From the NCBI RefSeq assembly GCF_021130785.1, contig NC_060213.1, positions 135,422,001 through 135,486,000 of the forward strand: a DNA stretch of 64,000 nucleotides, written 5' to 3'. This stretch comes from Homalodisca vitripennis (taxonomy: Eukaryota > Arthropoda > Insecta > Hemiptera > Cicadellidae). The notes under the pieces were generated by a model that was not told the DNA's origin, made no database searches, and saw only the letters and a program-made list of their open reading frames with translations. This document shows positions 52,773 through 63,570 of this stretch, piece after piece (within the stretch, counting starts at the first letter, position 1; every line of letters starts with the position of its first letter). A program made the position numbers and the translations under genes.

Positions 52773-54537
52773 TATGGGCCCATTTTTTGCAAGAAATGCA
52801 CTGTATCCAGTCCTGACCTGGCTTGGATTCGGAGAACGGCTCCAAACATATGAGACACAGGGCGTCGTTCTCTTCTTCCGACTCTGATTCAACCTTCATT
52901 TTATTCTTTGGGACGCATTTCTGTTTCTTCACCTTGTTCTTCTCCTTAGTCTGACTCTCTATCATTTTAAAAATTCTTTTTTTGGCGTTTTCTGACTTGG
53001 CTACCATTTTAGCTTCCTTTTTTTTGGCTTCCACTTCCAGCCTCTCCTTAACTGGTGTGCTATTAAGGATAGCGGATTTTAAAGATTTCCTCCCTTTTTT
53101 GATATTTTTTTGCTCTCCAGCTTTAGGGTAGGGGCGGATTTCTTGAGGGCTTACTGTGAATACGCCTACAGAAACATCCTTATTTGTAGATGGAACTGCA
53201 GTTGTAGTCTCAGTTCGGTTCACTTTGGAGTGTAGACCATCAGCGTTGCTTGTCCCAGCTTGAGAAGTCTTGACAGTGCTGTCTTGTGAAGTCATCTCTC
53301 TATCCGTGACTGCGCTGGGCAAGAAGTCATCCTCAGTAAACACTTCTCTGTTGTATGGCGCGATTCCTGTTGCTTGAAATCTAGATATAATATTTGTAGG
53401 ATTTATTGCTCTAGGGAGTGACATCTTTACTATGCCAGGAATGTCGTAGATTGTTACAGTTTTCCCTGCATTGTTGACCATCCAGTCGTCGACTGAAGCG
53501 AAGTAAAATCTTTTGAAAGGCCCATAAACTGACCTGTCAAGCGGTTGCAGGCGGTGGGAAGTGTGGGGGGGGGAAAAGACAACATGACGATACCATTTTC
53601 TTTGCAGAAGTTGAGCACTTCAATAGATAAGTGTGATTCATGGTTATCCAAAACCAACAAGCAGGGATTGCCCTTGCTAGATCTTACGTGGCCGTGAAAA
53701 TGTTTAATGAACGTCAAAAACGATTCAGATGTGATCCATCCGGATGGGTAAGGAAGTTCCAATACATCCTGGTGGCCCGTTAATGATGAAGTGATCCTTG
53801 AAGAATACTCTTGGGAATACGAACATTGGAGGAACTGAGTTGCCGATGGCACTGACAGCCAATACCATAGTGACAGTCTGCCCCCTTTCTGCTGACGTAG
53901 CTTTCCCTACTTGGCGTACTCCTTTCTGAGCTACGATTTTGTTTGGCCTCTGAACTGTTTGCACACCGGTCTCGTCAATATTCCAAATATCCTTAGGTTC
54001 AATTTTGTATTTATCTAAAGTACTCTTCAAATTGTCAAAAAATAGATCAACATTGACTTTATTAAAACTGGTAGCGCGACTAAGGCTCGTAGCCTCAGGC
54101 TCCCTGATTGATAGTCTAGGGTGTCTTTTCATAAATAAGCTAAACCAGTCCTTTGTAGCCATTTTATGGTTAATCCATGAATCAGGTAATGTAATGATAT
54201 TCCTATTAGCCATAGCAAGTTCGTAAGCTAAAACTTTGATGTTTTGTGGTGTAAGTCCGTAGTAGATTTTTGAAGAGTGTATTATATACTCTTCGAGTTG
54301 AGATTCTAATTGGCCTGGAAAAATTTGTCTTGGTTTGGCATACCCCATTGTAACGGTTTGACCTTGCGATTCATCTGTTTTTCTTATAAATCTAAACAAT
54401 GTCATTTTGTCGATCTCAAAGGCTACAGCTGCTTCCCGCAAAGACATGGTTTTGGTCTTGACAGCTTCATAGGCTTTTTCAAAGCTCTCATCCGGGACTT
54501 TCCCTCGATCTGTCTTCCTGGTATAATTCCGCACCAT
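52773..54537 (-). pseudogene. pogo/Tigger-type transposase with PHD finger, two frameshifts
   Basis: Starts MVRNYTRKTDRGKVPDESFE with a pipsqueak-type HTH (LREAAVAFEIDKMTLFRFIR), then a CENP-B-type HTH region (PDSWINHKMATKDWFSLFMK) and the DDE domain: IWNIDETGVQT (first Asp), LLVLDNHESH (second), LQPLDRSVYG (third, readable only after correcting the frame). Breaks occur near 53740 and in a C-run at about 53567-53574. The C-terminal part is Lys/Glu-rich and ends in LCLICLEPF...WIQCISCKKWAH, the first half of a PHD finger; the second half lies beyond the mariner insertion (50242-50166). All three catalytic Asp are conserved. Confidence 0.88.
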
Positions 54538-54997
54538 GTTTCTGTAAGAAAAGACAAAACTCTAATTTTTACAATATTGGGGTACGTTGATACACTGTAT
54601 CAATTTGCCCCAGCTACGCGTATCAACTTGCCCCATTGAACAAAATTGTCTCTTAAGTCTAACTTAAGTCTCTAAAATATAAAGTCCAGAAATATGAAAC
54701 TATCATGGAATTCTTACCAAGAAACAGGTGTTTAACTGTGCTAACAGTGAACTTCCTGAATATTATCCTCTTGCTGGTACGCGAACTCAAACACACTAGC
54801 CAACAATTACTTTCTACTCATGAAAACACAATTTCAACAATAAAAACACGTAGAGTACTCTGTTGACAGCTGGACGCCGTGTGGCACTGCGTCTCGGTAA
54901 ACAACAGCCTCTACTGACTCATGTCCTGCGCATGCGCGTTAGCTCACAGTCACATCTGTATCAACTTGCCCACGTATCAACTTGCCCCGCTCTCCCC

Positions 54998-56214
54998 TAA
55001 ATATTAATTCATATTCCTTAAAAAGTAAATTAAGTAAAAATAGATTATAATACAATTTTTGCTGAAGAAACGTCAAAACCATTAATTGAATAAAAAAAAT
55101 TGACAGTATTAAACGATAAAAACACAAGTACAATGATATATAAAACGTCAAGATACTTAACAACGTTTTATTCCAGAATTTGTATTTCTTATTTCAGTTA
55201 TTATAAACCCATCATTTCATTTTAGAATATAATGGCAATGAAAATGTAGTAATTGTTTCTGCCTTTCCATTTTTTGATCAGTATAATTTCCACTACAATC
55301 TTGTATTTCCGAAATAAGAAATAAAAATTAGTCCCGCCCCTAGCGGCTACAGAGCGAACAAGCGTGACGTGATGTTACGTGACGTGCAACGAAAGTTTTC
55401 CCTTGTGCATAACATACAACCATAACCCGTCAAAAGAAGTAGTCACTTCAATAAAATTATGAGATAAGAATTTAAAATAAAATAGACATGCAAGTCACCC
55501 AAATCTAAACAATCAAAACCAATTAATTACAAAATCATCTAATTCTATTATGTATGTTTGTAAACTTATCTCAAGTGTTCTGTATAGTAACAGGGACGTA
55601 CCCAGGAATTTATTTTAGGGGGGATAATTCCTGGGGTCAACTGCGTGCTATGCATAAAAGCTTAAGAAACGAGAAAGTAAATATTAGAACTAAATATAGC
55701 CTACTGCACATATGTGTTAGTATACAGGGAAAATAAAACGTCAGGTCCCTCCCTCTATTTTGTTTAAAAAAATATACTTTGGTTAGTGGTGAAATGAGAA
55801 AAGGGTTTCATTTGGGTAACTTTGAAATTTTTTTGTGTCCCCCAAAAAATGAGGGATTTTTGGGACAACTAAAAATTTTAAAATGTAAACCCCTCATTGT
55901 ACATTCCACATTGCACCATTACTCAAAGAATATCTCCTTATATAAACTTTAGATCAAAATAGAAGGGAGTCCTGACTTTTTATTCATCCTGTGTAGTTAT
56001 AACTTGGAATGGTTTTATTTATATCTGGCAGAAAATACTCCAGGTAAAATGGAATTTTTGTGTGGGAGGAGGGAGGGGATGTGATATAACCCCCTTTTTT
56101 GGTACGGTCCAATTATTTGAGCCAGGTAATAATCAATATTGAACTTAAGTACTCTACTTCTGGTTGTATAAAATATGCCCCAGGCAATTTGAAACTCTTG
56201 AATTATTATTACCT
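54998..56214. other. Intergenic DNA between the pogo element and LINE E
   Basis: No gene recognised. CAGGGACGTACCCAGGAATT followed by a G-run at 55591-55622 resembles a recurrent transposon terminus but has no matching end here. A short inverted pair (GAATTTGTATTTCTTATTTC at 55177 and its near complement at 55300-55325) is present. Confidence 0.4.
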
Positions 56215-56301
56215 TTTTTCCCTTGGGACGGCCTACTGCCTAGCACTTAACCCTCAAGGGCTTTTTGCGCACCCCGGAAACACACCATGAGGCCCACCAG
56301 T

Positions 56302-57207
56302 CTACAACTTCAGCAGTTCAACAAACCGCCGAAAACAACCTATCAAGTCCTCCTGGGAAAATTCACCACCCCTGTCCAAAATACCAAAGATGGCATACCG
56401 CTCTCTTGCTATTGCAGGGCAATCAAAGAGCAGGTGCTCAGCAGTCTCCTCCTGCTCATTACACCTTCCACAGAGCGGATCCTCCTGAAGGATGCCAACT
56501 CTGTGAAGATGCTTCCTCAGGTAACCATGCCCCGTAATGAGACCAATGACCTTAGAAGACATTGATCTGTTTAATGAGAGAAGGTCCGAAGCCACCTTGG
56601 AGGAAGGTGACTGTAATACCATTCTACTCACTCTCAAACCCGGATGCAACCTCCACCTTCTCTCATGCTCCGCGCGAATCCATTTCGAGACAACCCTAGA
56701 GGATTCACACCTTGGAACACCGCAGAACGGTTGAGGGCCCGTCATAATTGTCGCTGAGCCCTGGTTGGCCAGGGCATCAGCTCTTTCGTTCCCAAGAATT
56801 CCCTCATGACCAGGAACCCAACAAACGGTTACATTGTTGATTCTGGCAAGGGAGGAAACGGGCTGATAGCAATCCCAAACCAGTTTGGATTTGATCACGC
56901 ACGAATCCAGTGCCATCAGCGCTGCCTGATTGTCCGTGAAAATATTAATCGTCTTGCTCCTATATCGCAGACGAAGATTCTCACGAGCACATTCCATAAT
57001 AGCTGTGACCTCCGCTTGAAAGACTGTCGGATACGGACCCATAGGGACCACCAGCTCCCTACATGGTCTCACTCCCAGAATTCCAGCGCCTGTGCCGCTT
57101 TTTGTTATAGAGCCGTCTGTGAACCATTCGAGCTCCGCTGGTGGAAGAGGTTTCTTTCCCTCTGGCCAATCATCCCTTGGGTAAAATAATCCTAAAAGGT
57201 TTGTCAA
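56302..57207 (-). pseudogene. LINE E RNase H domain and C-terminal zinc knuckle
   Basis: An unbroken 301-codon frame. RNase H1-type catalytic residues: Asp in EWFTDGSITKSGTGAGI, Glu in VFQAEVTAIMEC, Asp in NIFTDNQAALMAL, Asp in WVPGHEGILGNERADALA. It is followed by a C-terminal CGRCNEQEETAEHLLFDCP (Cys-Cys-His-Cys) typical of RNase H-bearing LINEs. RNase H removes template RNA during target-primed reverse transcription. Confidence 0.92.
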
Positions 57208-57209
57208 AG

Positions 57210-57640
57210 GAAAATTTTTGTGGCATCTGATCGGAGATCATGTGCAAAACATCCTCCTGTATCAGAGTGCTAATTCTGCAGTGCCCACCGCTGCAGCCCG
57301 ACCAGAGTGCCATCTGCTGAAGACAGTAGGCACTCCTCCTGGCCATAGCCCGAATGACAATGTCCAGGGGGGCGAGGTTAAGACGACAATACAGAGCCGC
57401 GCCTGGCGCACTAGGAAAAGCCCCAGTGATAGCAAGGCAGGCCATCCTTGTGGTACCCGCCAGACGAGCTACTACCGTCTTGGCCTCCGTTTTTGGCCAC
57501 TATACGACAGCTCCGTACATTAGTGCAGGTCTGACCACGGAAACATAAAGCCAGTACAAGAGCCTCGGCTTCAGTCCCCAGGACCCACCAATCACACGTC
57601 TGTATTGCATTAGAGACCACTTCCCCCTGGCAATGACCCT
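57210..57640 (-). pseudogene. LINE E RT thumb/connection, frameshifted
   Basis: Minus-strand pieces in shifting frames: CRRVIGGSWGLKP-like and VVRPALMYGAVVW-like text (about 57600-57480), then TRMACLAITGAFPSAPGAAL and CRLNLAPLDIVIRAMARRSA (57445-57330). This is the standard connection between RT and RNase H in this group. Confidence 0.7.
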
Positions 57641-57642
57641 TT

Positions 57643-59148
57643 CTAGATGAGGTCCCAGTTTAGAACCCTATCTAGGATCACGCCCAGGTACTTGACCTCA
57701 GACTTCAGCTCAACGGGTGAGCCTTTGAATAGAAAGGGACCAATGGCCTCCATCTGTCGCCTCCTGGTAAAGGCAACCACAGCAGCCTTGGTGGGGTTGA
57801 CAGTGAGGCCAACCTCATCACACCAATTTCCCACCATGTTCAGAGCAGCATTGGTCAAATACGTGATTGTTGTGTTGAACTTGCCACTCACAAGAATCAC
57901 AATATCATCTGCGTACCCTTGTGCAAAGACACCGCTGCTATTCAAAGAATTTAGCAGGTCATCCACAACCAGGTTCCACAGAAGAGGAGAGAGGACGCCG
58001 CCCTGCGGACAGCCCCTCGTAGCCTTCGCACTAACACTTGCTCCCATGAGGGTTGTAACAACAATCCTGTCCGTGAGCAAGGCCCCTATCCAGTCACACA
58101 CCTGACCATCAACACTATGTCTCGAGACCGCATTGATAATCGCCTGAGTGGCTGTATTGTCAAAGGCTCCTTCAATGTCTAAAAAGACTCCTATGGTTAC
58201 CTCTTTTGCCGCCAGCGTCTTCTCAATCCTGCATACCAATTGATGCAGGGCCGAGTCGCATGACCTTCCTGGAGTGTAGGTATGTTGGTTAGGATGTAGT
58301 GGTCGCTCCAAAAGAGCTCCCTCCCAAACAAACCTGGCAACCATTTTCTCCATGGTTTTGAGAAGGTAGGAGGACAGGCATATCGGCCTGAAACACTTCG
58401 GCCGATCCATGCCCGCCCTCCCCTGCTTCGGTATGAATACCACTCTGGACACTCTCCAGGATAGTGGGATGTACCTGAGAGCCACGGAGGCTCTGAACAG
58501 TCTGCACAGCTGGGGAAGGAGAATATCCAACCCCCGCTGCAAGCAAACCGGTCTCACCCCGTCACCCCCAGGAGCTTTGTAAGGACTGAAGGAGTTAATA
58601 GCCCATTCAATCCTTCTGAAGGTCACAATACGGTGCGCCAGACTCCACTGTAAATGGGTGGCACGGCCCGCATGTCTCCCCTCACTGTCGGGTGGTTGAT
58701 TACCCTCATGAACAATACAGTCCGGGAAGTGTGTTCCCATCATAACTCTTAGAACTCCTTCCGGCTCAGTAATGTAAACACCTTGATCGTCCTTGAGACT
58801 ACCAAGCGGCGAAATGGGATTCTTTGCTAATAGCTTTTGTAGCCTGGCATAGCCCTGCACACTGTCAATATCGGTGCAGAGCTTCTTCCAGGCTAACCTC
58901 TTACCCGTACGAACCTTGCGGTAGTACAGTGCAAGAGCCTCGTGGTAGGTGTCCCAAGTGCCCCAAGTTTTAGCTCTCCTGAATAGAGCCCTGACCCTCT
59001 TCCTCAAAGAGGCCAGTTCAGAGCTCCACCAGGCTACCTTTGATCTATTTCTATTGATAACCGGGCAGCTGAGATCGAAAGAGCCCACAATCGCAGAGGT
59101 AAGACTGTCGGCAGATTCATCAAGCGCAGCTGTGAATCCGTTTCCCAT
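57643..59148 (-). pseudogene. LINE E reverse transcriptase (501-codon open segment)
   Basis: Long open frame with KVAWWSSELASLRKRVRALF (EN-RT linker), SPYKAPGGDGVRPVCLQRGL, VVFIPKQGRAGMDRPKCFRP (fingers), motif A VFLDIEGAFDNTATQAI, motif B TRGCPQGGVLSPLLWNLVVD, motif C GYADDIVIL, then VNPTKAAVVAFTRRR and VKYLGVILDRVLNW. Motif flavour (FLDIEGAFDN, GCPQGGVLSPLLW) fits the LOA/I side of LINEs. Catalytic Asp are intact in this segment. Confidence 0.93.
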
Positions 59149-59760
59149 TAGTAGAATCAGAATCTAGCTGTGCCCTGAGGTTTTCCTTGTATGATGCCCA
59201 GTTTGTGTTCCTCGGATTTCTATACTGAACTTTTTCCAGCATCTGTTCACCGATCTTAAAACAGATGTGAGCATGATCAGAGAGGGAAGGCTCGTCAGAC
59301 ACATGCCAGCCATGCATCCGACCAGCCATACCCTCCGACATCATGGTCACATCTAACACCTCACTTCGCGTCCTCCTGCGAAACGTGGGCACATTTCCCA
59401 CATTTGCAATCATTAGACTACGGGACATTATGTATTCTAGAAGTAACTTACCTCTGTTATTGGTGTTGATGTTGCCCCACGCCTCGTTGTGCGAGTTGGC
59501 GTCGCATCCCACCACCAGTTCCGATCCACTCCTCCAACATGGTCCACCAAGGCAGCCAGTTCCCTGGAGGGCGTGGACTCCGCATCATCATACGGTAGAT
59601 ATGATGATGCAACTAGCAGGGCTCGTCCAGCCCCAGCCACCATCAGCCTGACTGTGGCGAGATCCCTGCAACAAAATTCCAGAACAGGAATGCTGTCCAC
59701 CTTGTTGCTTACAACAATACATGCCCTGGCATTTTCAACCTGGGCACTAACAATTTTCAC
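59120..59760 (-). pseudogene. LINE E endonuclease, N-terminus deleted and frameshifted
   Basis: First piece (59760-59437): ENARACIVVSNKV, CCRDLATVRLMV and SSYLPYDDAE. Second piece (59515-59120): MVGCDANSHNEAWG (catalytic Asp-Asn), PTFRRRTRSEVLDVTMMSE, WHVSDEPSLSDHAHICF (SDH), YRNPRNTNWASYKENL. The usual start of the domain with the catalytic Glu is absent, replaced by the end of ORF1. Confidence 0.82.
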
Positions 59761-60333
59761 TCAGGAAAGTTCGCAGGGACCAAGACAAGCTTATGTCCCG
59801 TCGGAACCTCCCTGAATGTTTTTCCCAATCCCTCCTCCGTTGAGGGATTGGTGCTCCTCGCACGCTCTGCTTGCTCAGGAGGTGCGGTCGGGCGCCTCTT
59901 CGGCAGGGGGTTTTCCGCCGAAGAACCGCCCGAGCGCCCTCTCTTCCCACTAGGAGTAGAGACCGCACCTGCAGTTGCCTCCCTCTGCTTCTTTATCTTT
60001 CTTCTTTCGTTGGCCGACATTTTGCCCGTTTACCTCCTCCATTGACTGTCCGGAAGCCAGGTGCCATCGGCCTTCTTCTGCTCCATCGCCCAACGCTTGC
60101 GCAGTTTAAAGGGGAGCTTAAGGTTGTAGTCCATTACACATGCTCCAGTGTCTGTGTTCCATGGACTCAACCTTTTCGCTTGCATCATCGAGTACTACAT
60201 CGTCGTCGATGGTGGTAGCGCTAGAGGAACAGGCAGATACATCCAAGGCCTGGGTGCCGGATGCAACTGCCTGTTGCAGTTTTTCCAGATCTAAATCTGT
60301 TGGTATCATTTTTTGTTTGTTATTAGAATCCAT
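59757..60333 (-). pseudogene. LINE E ORF1 remnant
   Basis: Pieces MDSNNKQKMIPTDLDLEKLQ (60333-60118) and a basic/Pro-rich stretch TPSGKRGRSGGSSAENPLPK and beyond to FREVPTGHKLVLVPANFPE (60020-59757). N-terminal low-complexity and the KLVLVPANFPE type segment are found in ORF1 of LOA-type LINEs; the CCHC knuckles expected downstream are missing. Confidence 0.55.
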
Positions 60334-60339
60334 AAAGGT

Positions 60340-60790
60340 CCCACGAGTACCGAGGAAATAAACGGTCCACCCAGCCAGAGCCCCGCATGACCAGGTAAGG
60401 CTATTTACGCTTGGGGGGGGGGCCCAACCCCCAAGGGCTCAGTTTACGACGTACAACCCCTGCGCCATGCATCCCTTAGGTACGGGTCGCCTCACACTGT
60501 GGGATTGGGGTGCCCTCAGTCAAAAACAAGTTTTTTTGTAGTGCGATTCCAGGCGGACCCGGACTGGCACCACTACTGCGCGGCGCCGAGGGCCGTCACC
60601 GCGCAGAGTGCACAATCGAGTCACTACCCTAGATCCTGGGGTTTTGTCGAAAGCAGGGTCACCTCAAGCAGGACGCTAAGTAAGCGTTTATCCGAGCCCA
60701 ACCATTGGTTAGATGGTTGGATTCGGATCCCCCTTCGGTCTTGAGCGACACCTTAGTGGTGCCGCCCCTGGAGAGGTACTTTCCCAGTTC
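60340..60790 (-). promoter_or_regulatory. LINE E 5' UTR, probable internal promoter region
   Basis: A GC-rich non-coding stretch upstream of ORF1, ending abruptly where AT-rich DNA resumes near 60790. It contains a G9 run (60412-60421). LINE 5' UTRs normally carry an internal RNA polymerase II promoter; no specific motif was confirmed. Confidence 0.4.
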
Positions 60791-61082
60791 ACCCGAACTA
60801 TTACCTTTATGAACATTTACCCAACTATATATTCCAGCCCATGCCATCAATCATCACACCCCAACAGCATTTCAGTTGTATCAGGGATTTACTTCTGTTA
60901 CCCCAATAAATGAGAATAGGATCTAAAATTTGTTTAGATTTTAATTTGTTCCGCTCGAGTACAGACGCTTTATAGAGGTTATAATTCAAATCACTTTGTT
61001 TCCTTAACATGAATTGAGGTAATTTAATTTAGCAATAATCTTTCAGCTGCTTTTTGTAATGGAGATTCATGGTAGCTTATTG

Positions 61083-61340
61083 CAAGAACATAGCCAAGAA
61101 AAAATTTCGGGGGGTCCAGACAACTGATATTTCTCTGTAGTGGACAGAGAGTAAGGCCCCATTTTGTTTCTTAAAAAGTTCTTGACCCGTTTCTTTGTTG
61201 AGAATGACCTTTCAGCAGTACTTGTCAGTAGTACTGAATTATTTAAATAATAATAATAGTTTATTAAAGTAGTAATTGAAAAAATTGAAAATTTGGGAGG
61301 GGTCCGGACCCTTTGGAACCCCTCGCTGGCTATGTCTTTC
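61083..61340 (-). mobile_element. hAT-like MITE copy 9
   Basis: Reverse orientation: CAAGAACATAGCCAAG to CCCTCGCTGGCTATGTCTTTC. The flanks GCTTATTG (61075-61082) and GCTTATGG (61341-61348) match at 7 of 8 bases. 258 bp, full length. Confidence 0.9.
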
Positions 61341-61468
61341 GCTTATGGGGAGTGCAATATTGTCCCCATTGATTAATACAATTGGAAAACAGGATTTTTG
61401 GTTGTATATCCAATGAAAAATAATAGTATTGCTTTTAAAGTTAAGAAGTTGAAAGATTTCTTTACAAG

Positions 61469-62250
61469 TAGGGATGTTGCGATATTATCGATATCAATAT
61501 ATATCGATATTATCGTTTCGATATATCCTATATTGATATCGATATAAGTTATCCGATATTATCGTGATATCGGAAGAAATATACAAATATCGGGGTTTTG
61601 ATATCATACTGAATGAAAAGTTGTAATTATTTATTATTTTGGATTTATTAGTTTTACGAAAGCAAAACTCAAACAACTTGCTTTGTTCAGTTGTTAAATG
61701 CAACGCCAGCAAAGAAATTAACTTTGGAGATTAAGTAAAAAGTAACCAGACGATGCTTGGTTCAGTTAAGCATATATAATATAGTTGCTTTTTAAAATGA
61801 AAGTGTTGTTCTTAAAACCCAGTTTAGATTCTTATAGATTTATATTGAAATTTAAAATTGTAATTTTTATTCTTATTATGGTAATTGTTTTTTAATAATT
61901 GTGCTTCAAATGATTCTTAGTTAGAAAATGATAAATAGGATTATTTAAGGAATTTCTTTTTTTATCTTTAAATATGGTATTTTTTTAATGTATTAAGTTG
62001 TACTTGTATTAAAAACATTTTTTTGGAAATGAACTCGTAAGTTGTATCTTTGATTATACTAGTTACACACACTCATACAATCAAAGGTTGTATACACCAA
62101 TTTAATCATTCCCCTTTCCTTATTTATCGATATCGGTCGATATTAAGGATATCGATATTTGGATTCGATAATATCGGTGTATCGATATCCAAGCTTGATA
62201 TTGATATCGATAACAAATATCGGAACTAGCCTCATATTGCAACAACCCTA
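61469..62250. mobile_element. hAT-type MITE rich in GATATC palindromes, perfect 8-bp TSD
   Basis: Termini TAGGGATGTTGCGATAT and the complement of ATATTGCAACAACCCTA, flanked by TTTACAAG on both sides (61461-61468, 62251-62258). Both ends carry dense ATCGATATC/GATATTATCG repeats over about 120 bp, likely subterminal binding sites. 782 bp, non-coding. Confidence 0.92.
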
Positions 62251-62258
62251 TTTACAAG

Positions 62259-63464
62259 AATGTTCTTGAGGAAGTCTTTTTAAGAATACTGTACTTTTAA
62301 TTTAATTGTCCCATAATAGTGGCGTATATATATCATTATTTTGGAGGGGGTTGACACACTGGGTGGTTTAGGAGGTATGAAATACCCTCCAAAATTAGGG
62401 GCTCGGAAATCTTTCCCTGGGAAATTCGTTGGGCTTTATGATCTCATAGTGTTCTAGCTTAAAATAAACTTCTGGGTGCAATTTAAACGTTTTTATTACA
62501 AAATTTCAGGGGGGGGGGTGCTTGAGCCCCCCTTACATATGCGCATGCCCATAACACTCTTTTTCTTCAATTTACATGAAACTTCATTTCTACATAGACA
62601 CAACTGAGTTTGATGATGGTGCATGTCTATCCATGGCCATATTGCATATTGTGGGCTGAGCATCATCAAAGCTTATTGCCACAAAGATTTGTTTCTCTGT
62701 GCTATCACTTAGTAGGCTGGCAAAATTGCTCTGTCTGCCGGGGGGGGGGGGGGGGGGAGGATATCTTGAAAATAAAATGAGCTATAGACTTGAATTTTAG
62801 CTGCAAATTCAGTGAATTCTGTTACATGACATATGGTTTGTTTTACTTCTACTTTGATCAATTAAGAATAGAAAAAAATTAAGTTTTATTAAAATTAAGT
62901 GAAAATTGATGTATATAATAAATATTTTATTAAGGGCTGGAATTCCAACCAGAATTTGCTGTGTATGCAGTGTTTCATCTAATTTGCAGTTTTACTAATT
63001 TCATATTATTTGATTTAATAATATTACTTAATAATAAACTACAACCCTATTGAAAAACATTTATTTGTCACATGTGTTTTGGCATTCCACCATCTTCAGT
63101 GTACATTAACCTCTAACACACCTAGTTGATTATTATACTAATTAAAGATAACCATATAATGTGGAGATAACGACATAATTGATTTAATAAATTATCAAGC
63201 CATGTAACTTTCAAGACCTCTTATGTATACAAATTAAAATATTATTCTTTATAAATTTCACCATAGTACATCTTTTAAAATTAAAAGAAGATACAGTTAA
63301 AGGATTTTTCAATTTTACCAGACAAAGTTATGAGGGTACATTTTTATTACATTATTTTGATCACAGAACAACATCACTGTTGTATTATTTTGTGTAACAG
63401 CTGTAAATGAATTTGGTTTATTTTAACCTAATTCACTCAATAATAATATTTTCCTTTTGCACAG
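62259..63464. other. Intergenic or upstream intronic DNA
   Basis: No gene. It contains G-runs (62508-62518 and an 18-base run near 62741-62758) and a hammerhead-like relic at 63050-63112 (listed). It ends in a pyrimidine-rich tract at the acceptor of the next exon. Confidence 0.45.
63050..63112 (-). ncRNA. Relic of a second Penelope-type hammerhead motif
   Basis: The minus strand reads CACTGAAGATGGTGGAATGC then CAAAACACATGTG. CUGANGA and a four-pair stem II (UGGU/GCCA) are present, but the GAAA of the core is AAAA, so it is inactivated. It is followed by AATAAATGTTTTTCAATAGG-type sequence as in Penelope 3' ends. No coding remains. Confidence 0.35.
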
Positions 63465-63564
63465 TAAATGAAGATGATAAATCCTGAACAGGACCCAGAA
63501 TTGATGAGCGTGTTTACAATCGATGACGATGATGATGATGCTGAAGATAGTGATGAGGAATATT
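63465..63564 (+). CDS. Acidic coding exon of an unidentified gene
   Basis: Acceptor TTTTCCTTTTGCACAG ends at 63464; donor GTAAGT starts at 63565. From the ATG at 63468 it reads MKMINPEQDPELMSVFTIDD followed by an Asp/Glu run ending EDSDEEY. It may be the first coding exon or an internal one (the frame is open just upstream for only one codon). Acidic tails and heads of this type occur in many nuclear proteins, and I cannot name this one. The gene continues beyond the window. Confidence 0.55.
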
Positions 63565-63570
63565 GTAAGT

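Larger units (their letters stand above)
49767..54997 (-). mobile_element. pogo/Tigger-type DNA transposon, split by a mariner insertion
   Basis: Inverted termini GGGGAGAGCGGGGCA at 49767 and its complement ending at 54997, flanked by TA on both sides. Subterminal motifs CAAGTTGATAC/GGGGCAAGTTGATA recur near both ends (49977-50010; 54580-54640; 54955-54985). One minus-strand transposase gene (54537 towards 50166) fills the element; a 2.5-kb mariner-type element (50243-52770) has inserted in its last codons. Without the insertion the element would be about 2.7 kb. Confidence 0.9.
56215..60790 (-). mobile_element. LINE E: RNase H-bearing LOA/I-type retrotransposon
   Basis: GC-rich relative to its surroundings, running on the minus strand. 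It has a 5' UTR (60790-60340), an ORF1 remnant (60333-59757), an endonuclease lacking its start (59760-59120), an RT (59148-57643), a thumb region, an RNase H plus CCHC-type tail (57207-56302) and a short 3' UTR. An internal deletion joins ORF1 to the middle of the endonuclease, and there are at least four frameshifts. No poly(A) or TSD was confirmed. Confidence 0.88.

Noticed and set aside
56265..60744. Numerous plus-strand frames across LINE E
   Set aside because: They are antisense shadows of the GC-rich LINE; the minus strand carries coherent EN, RT and RNase H motifs, the plus strand none.
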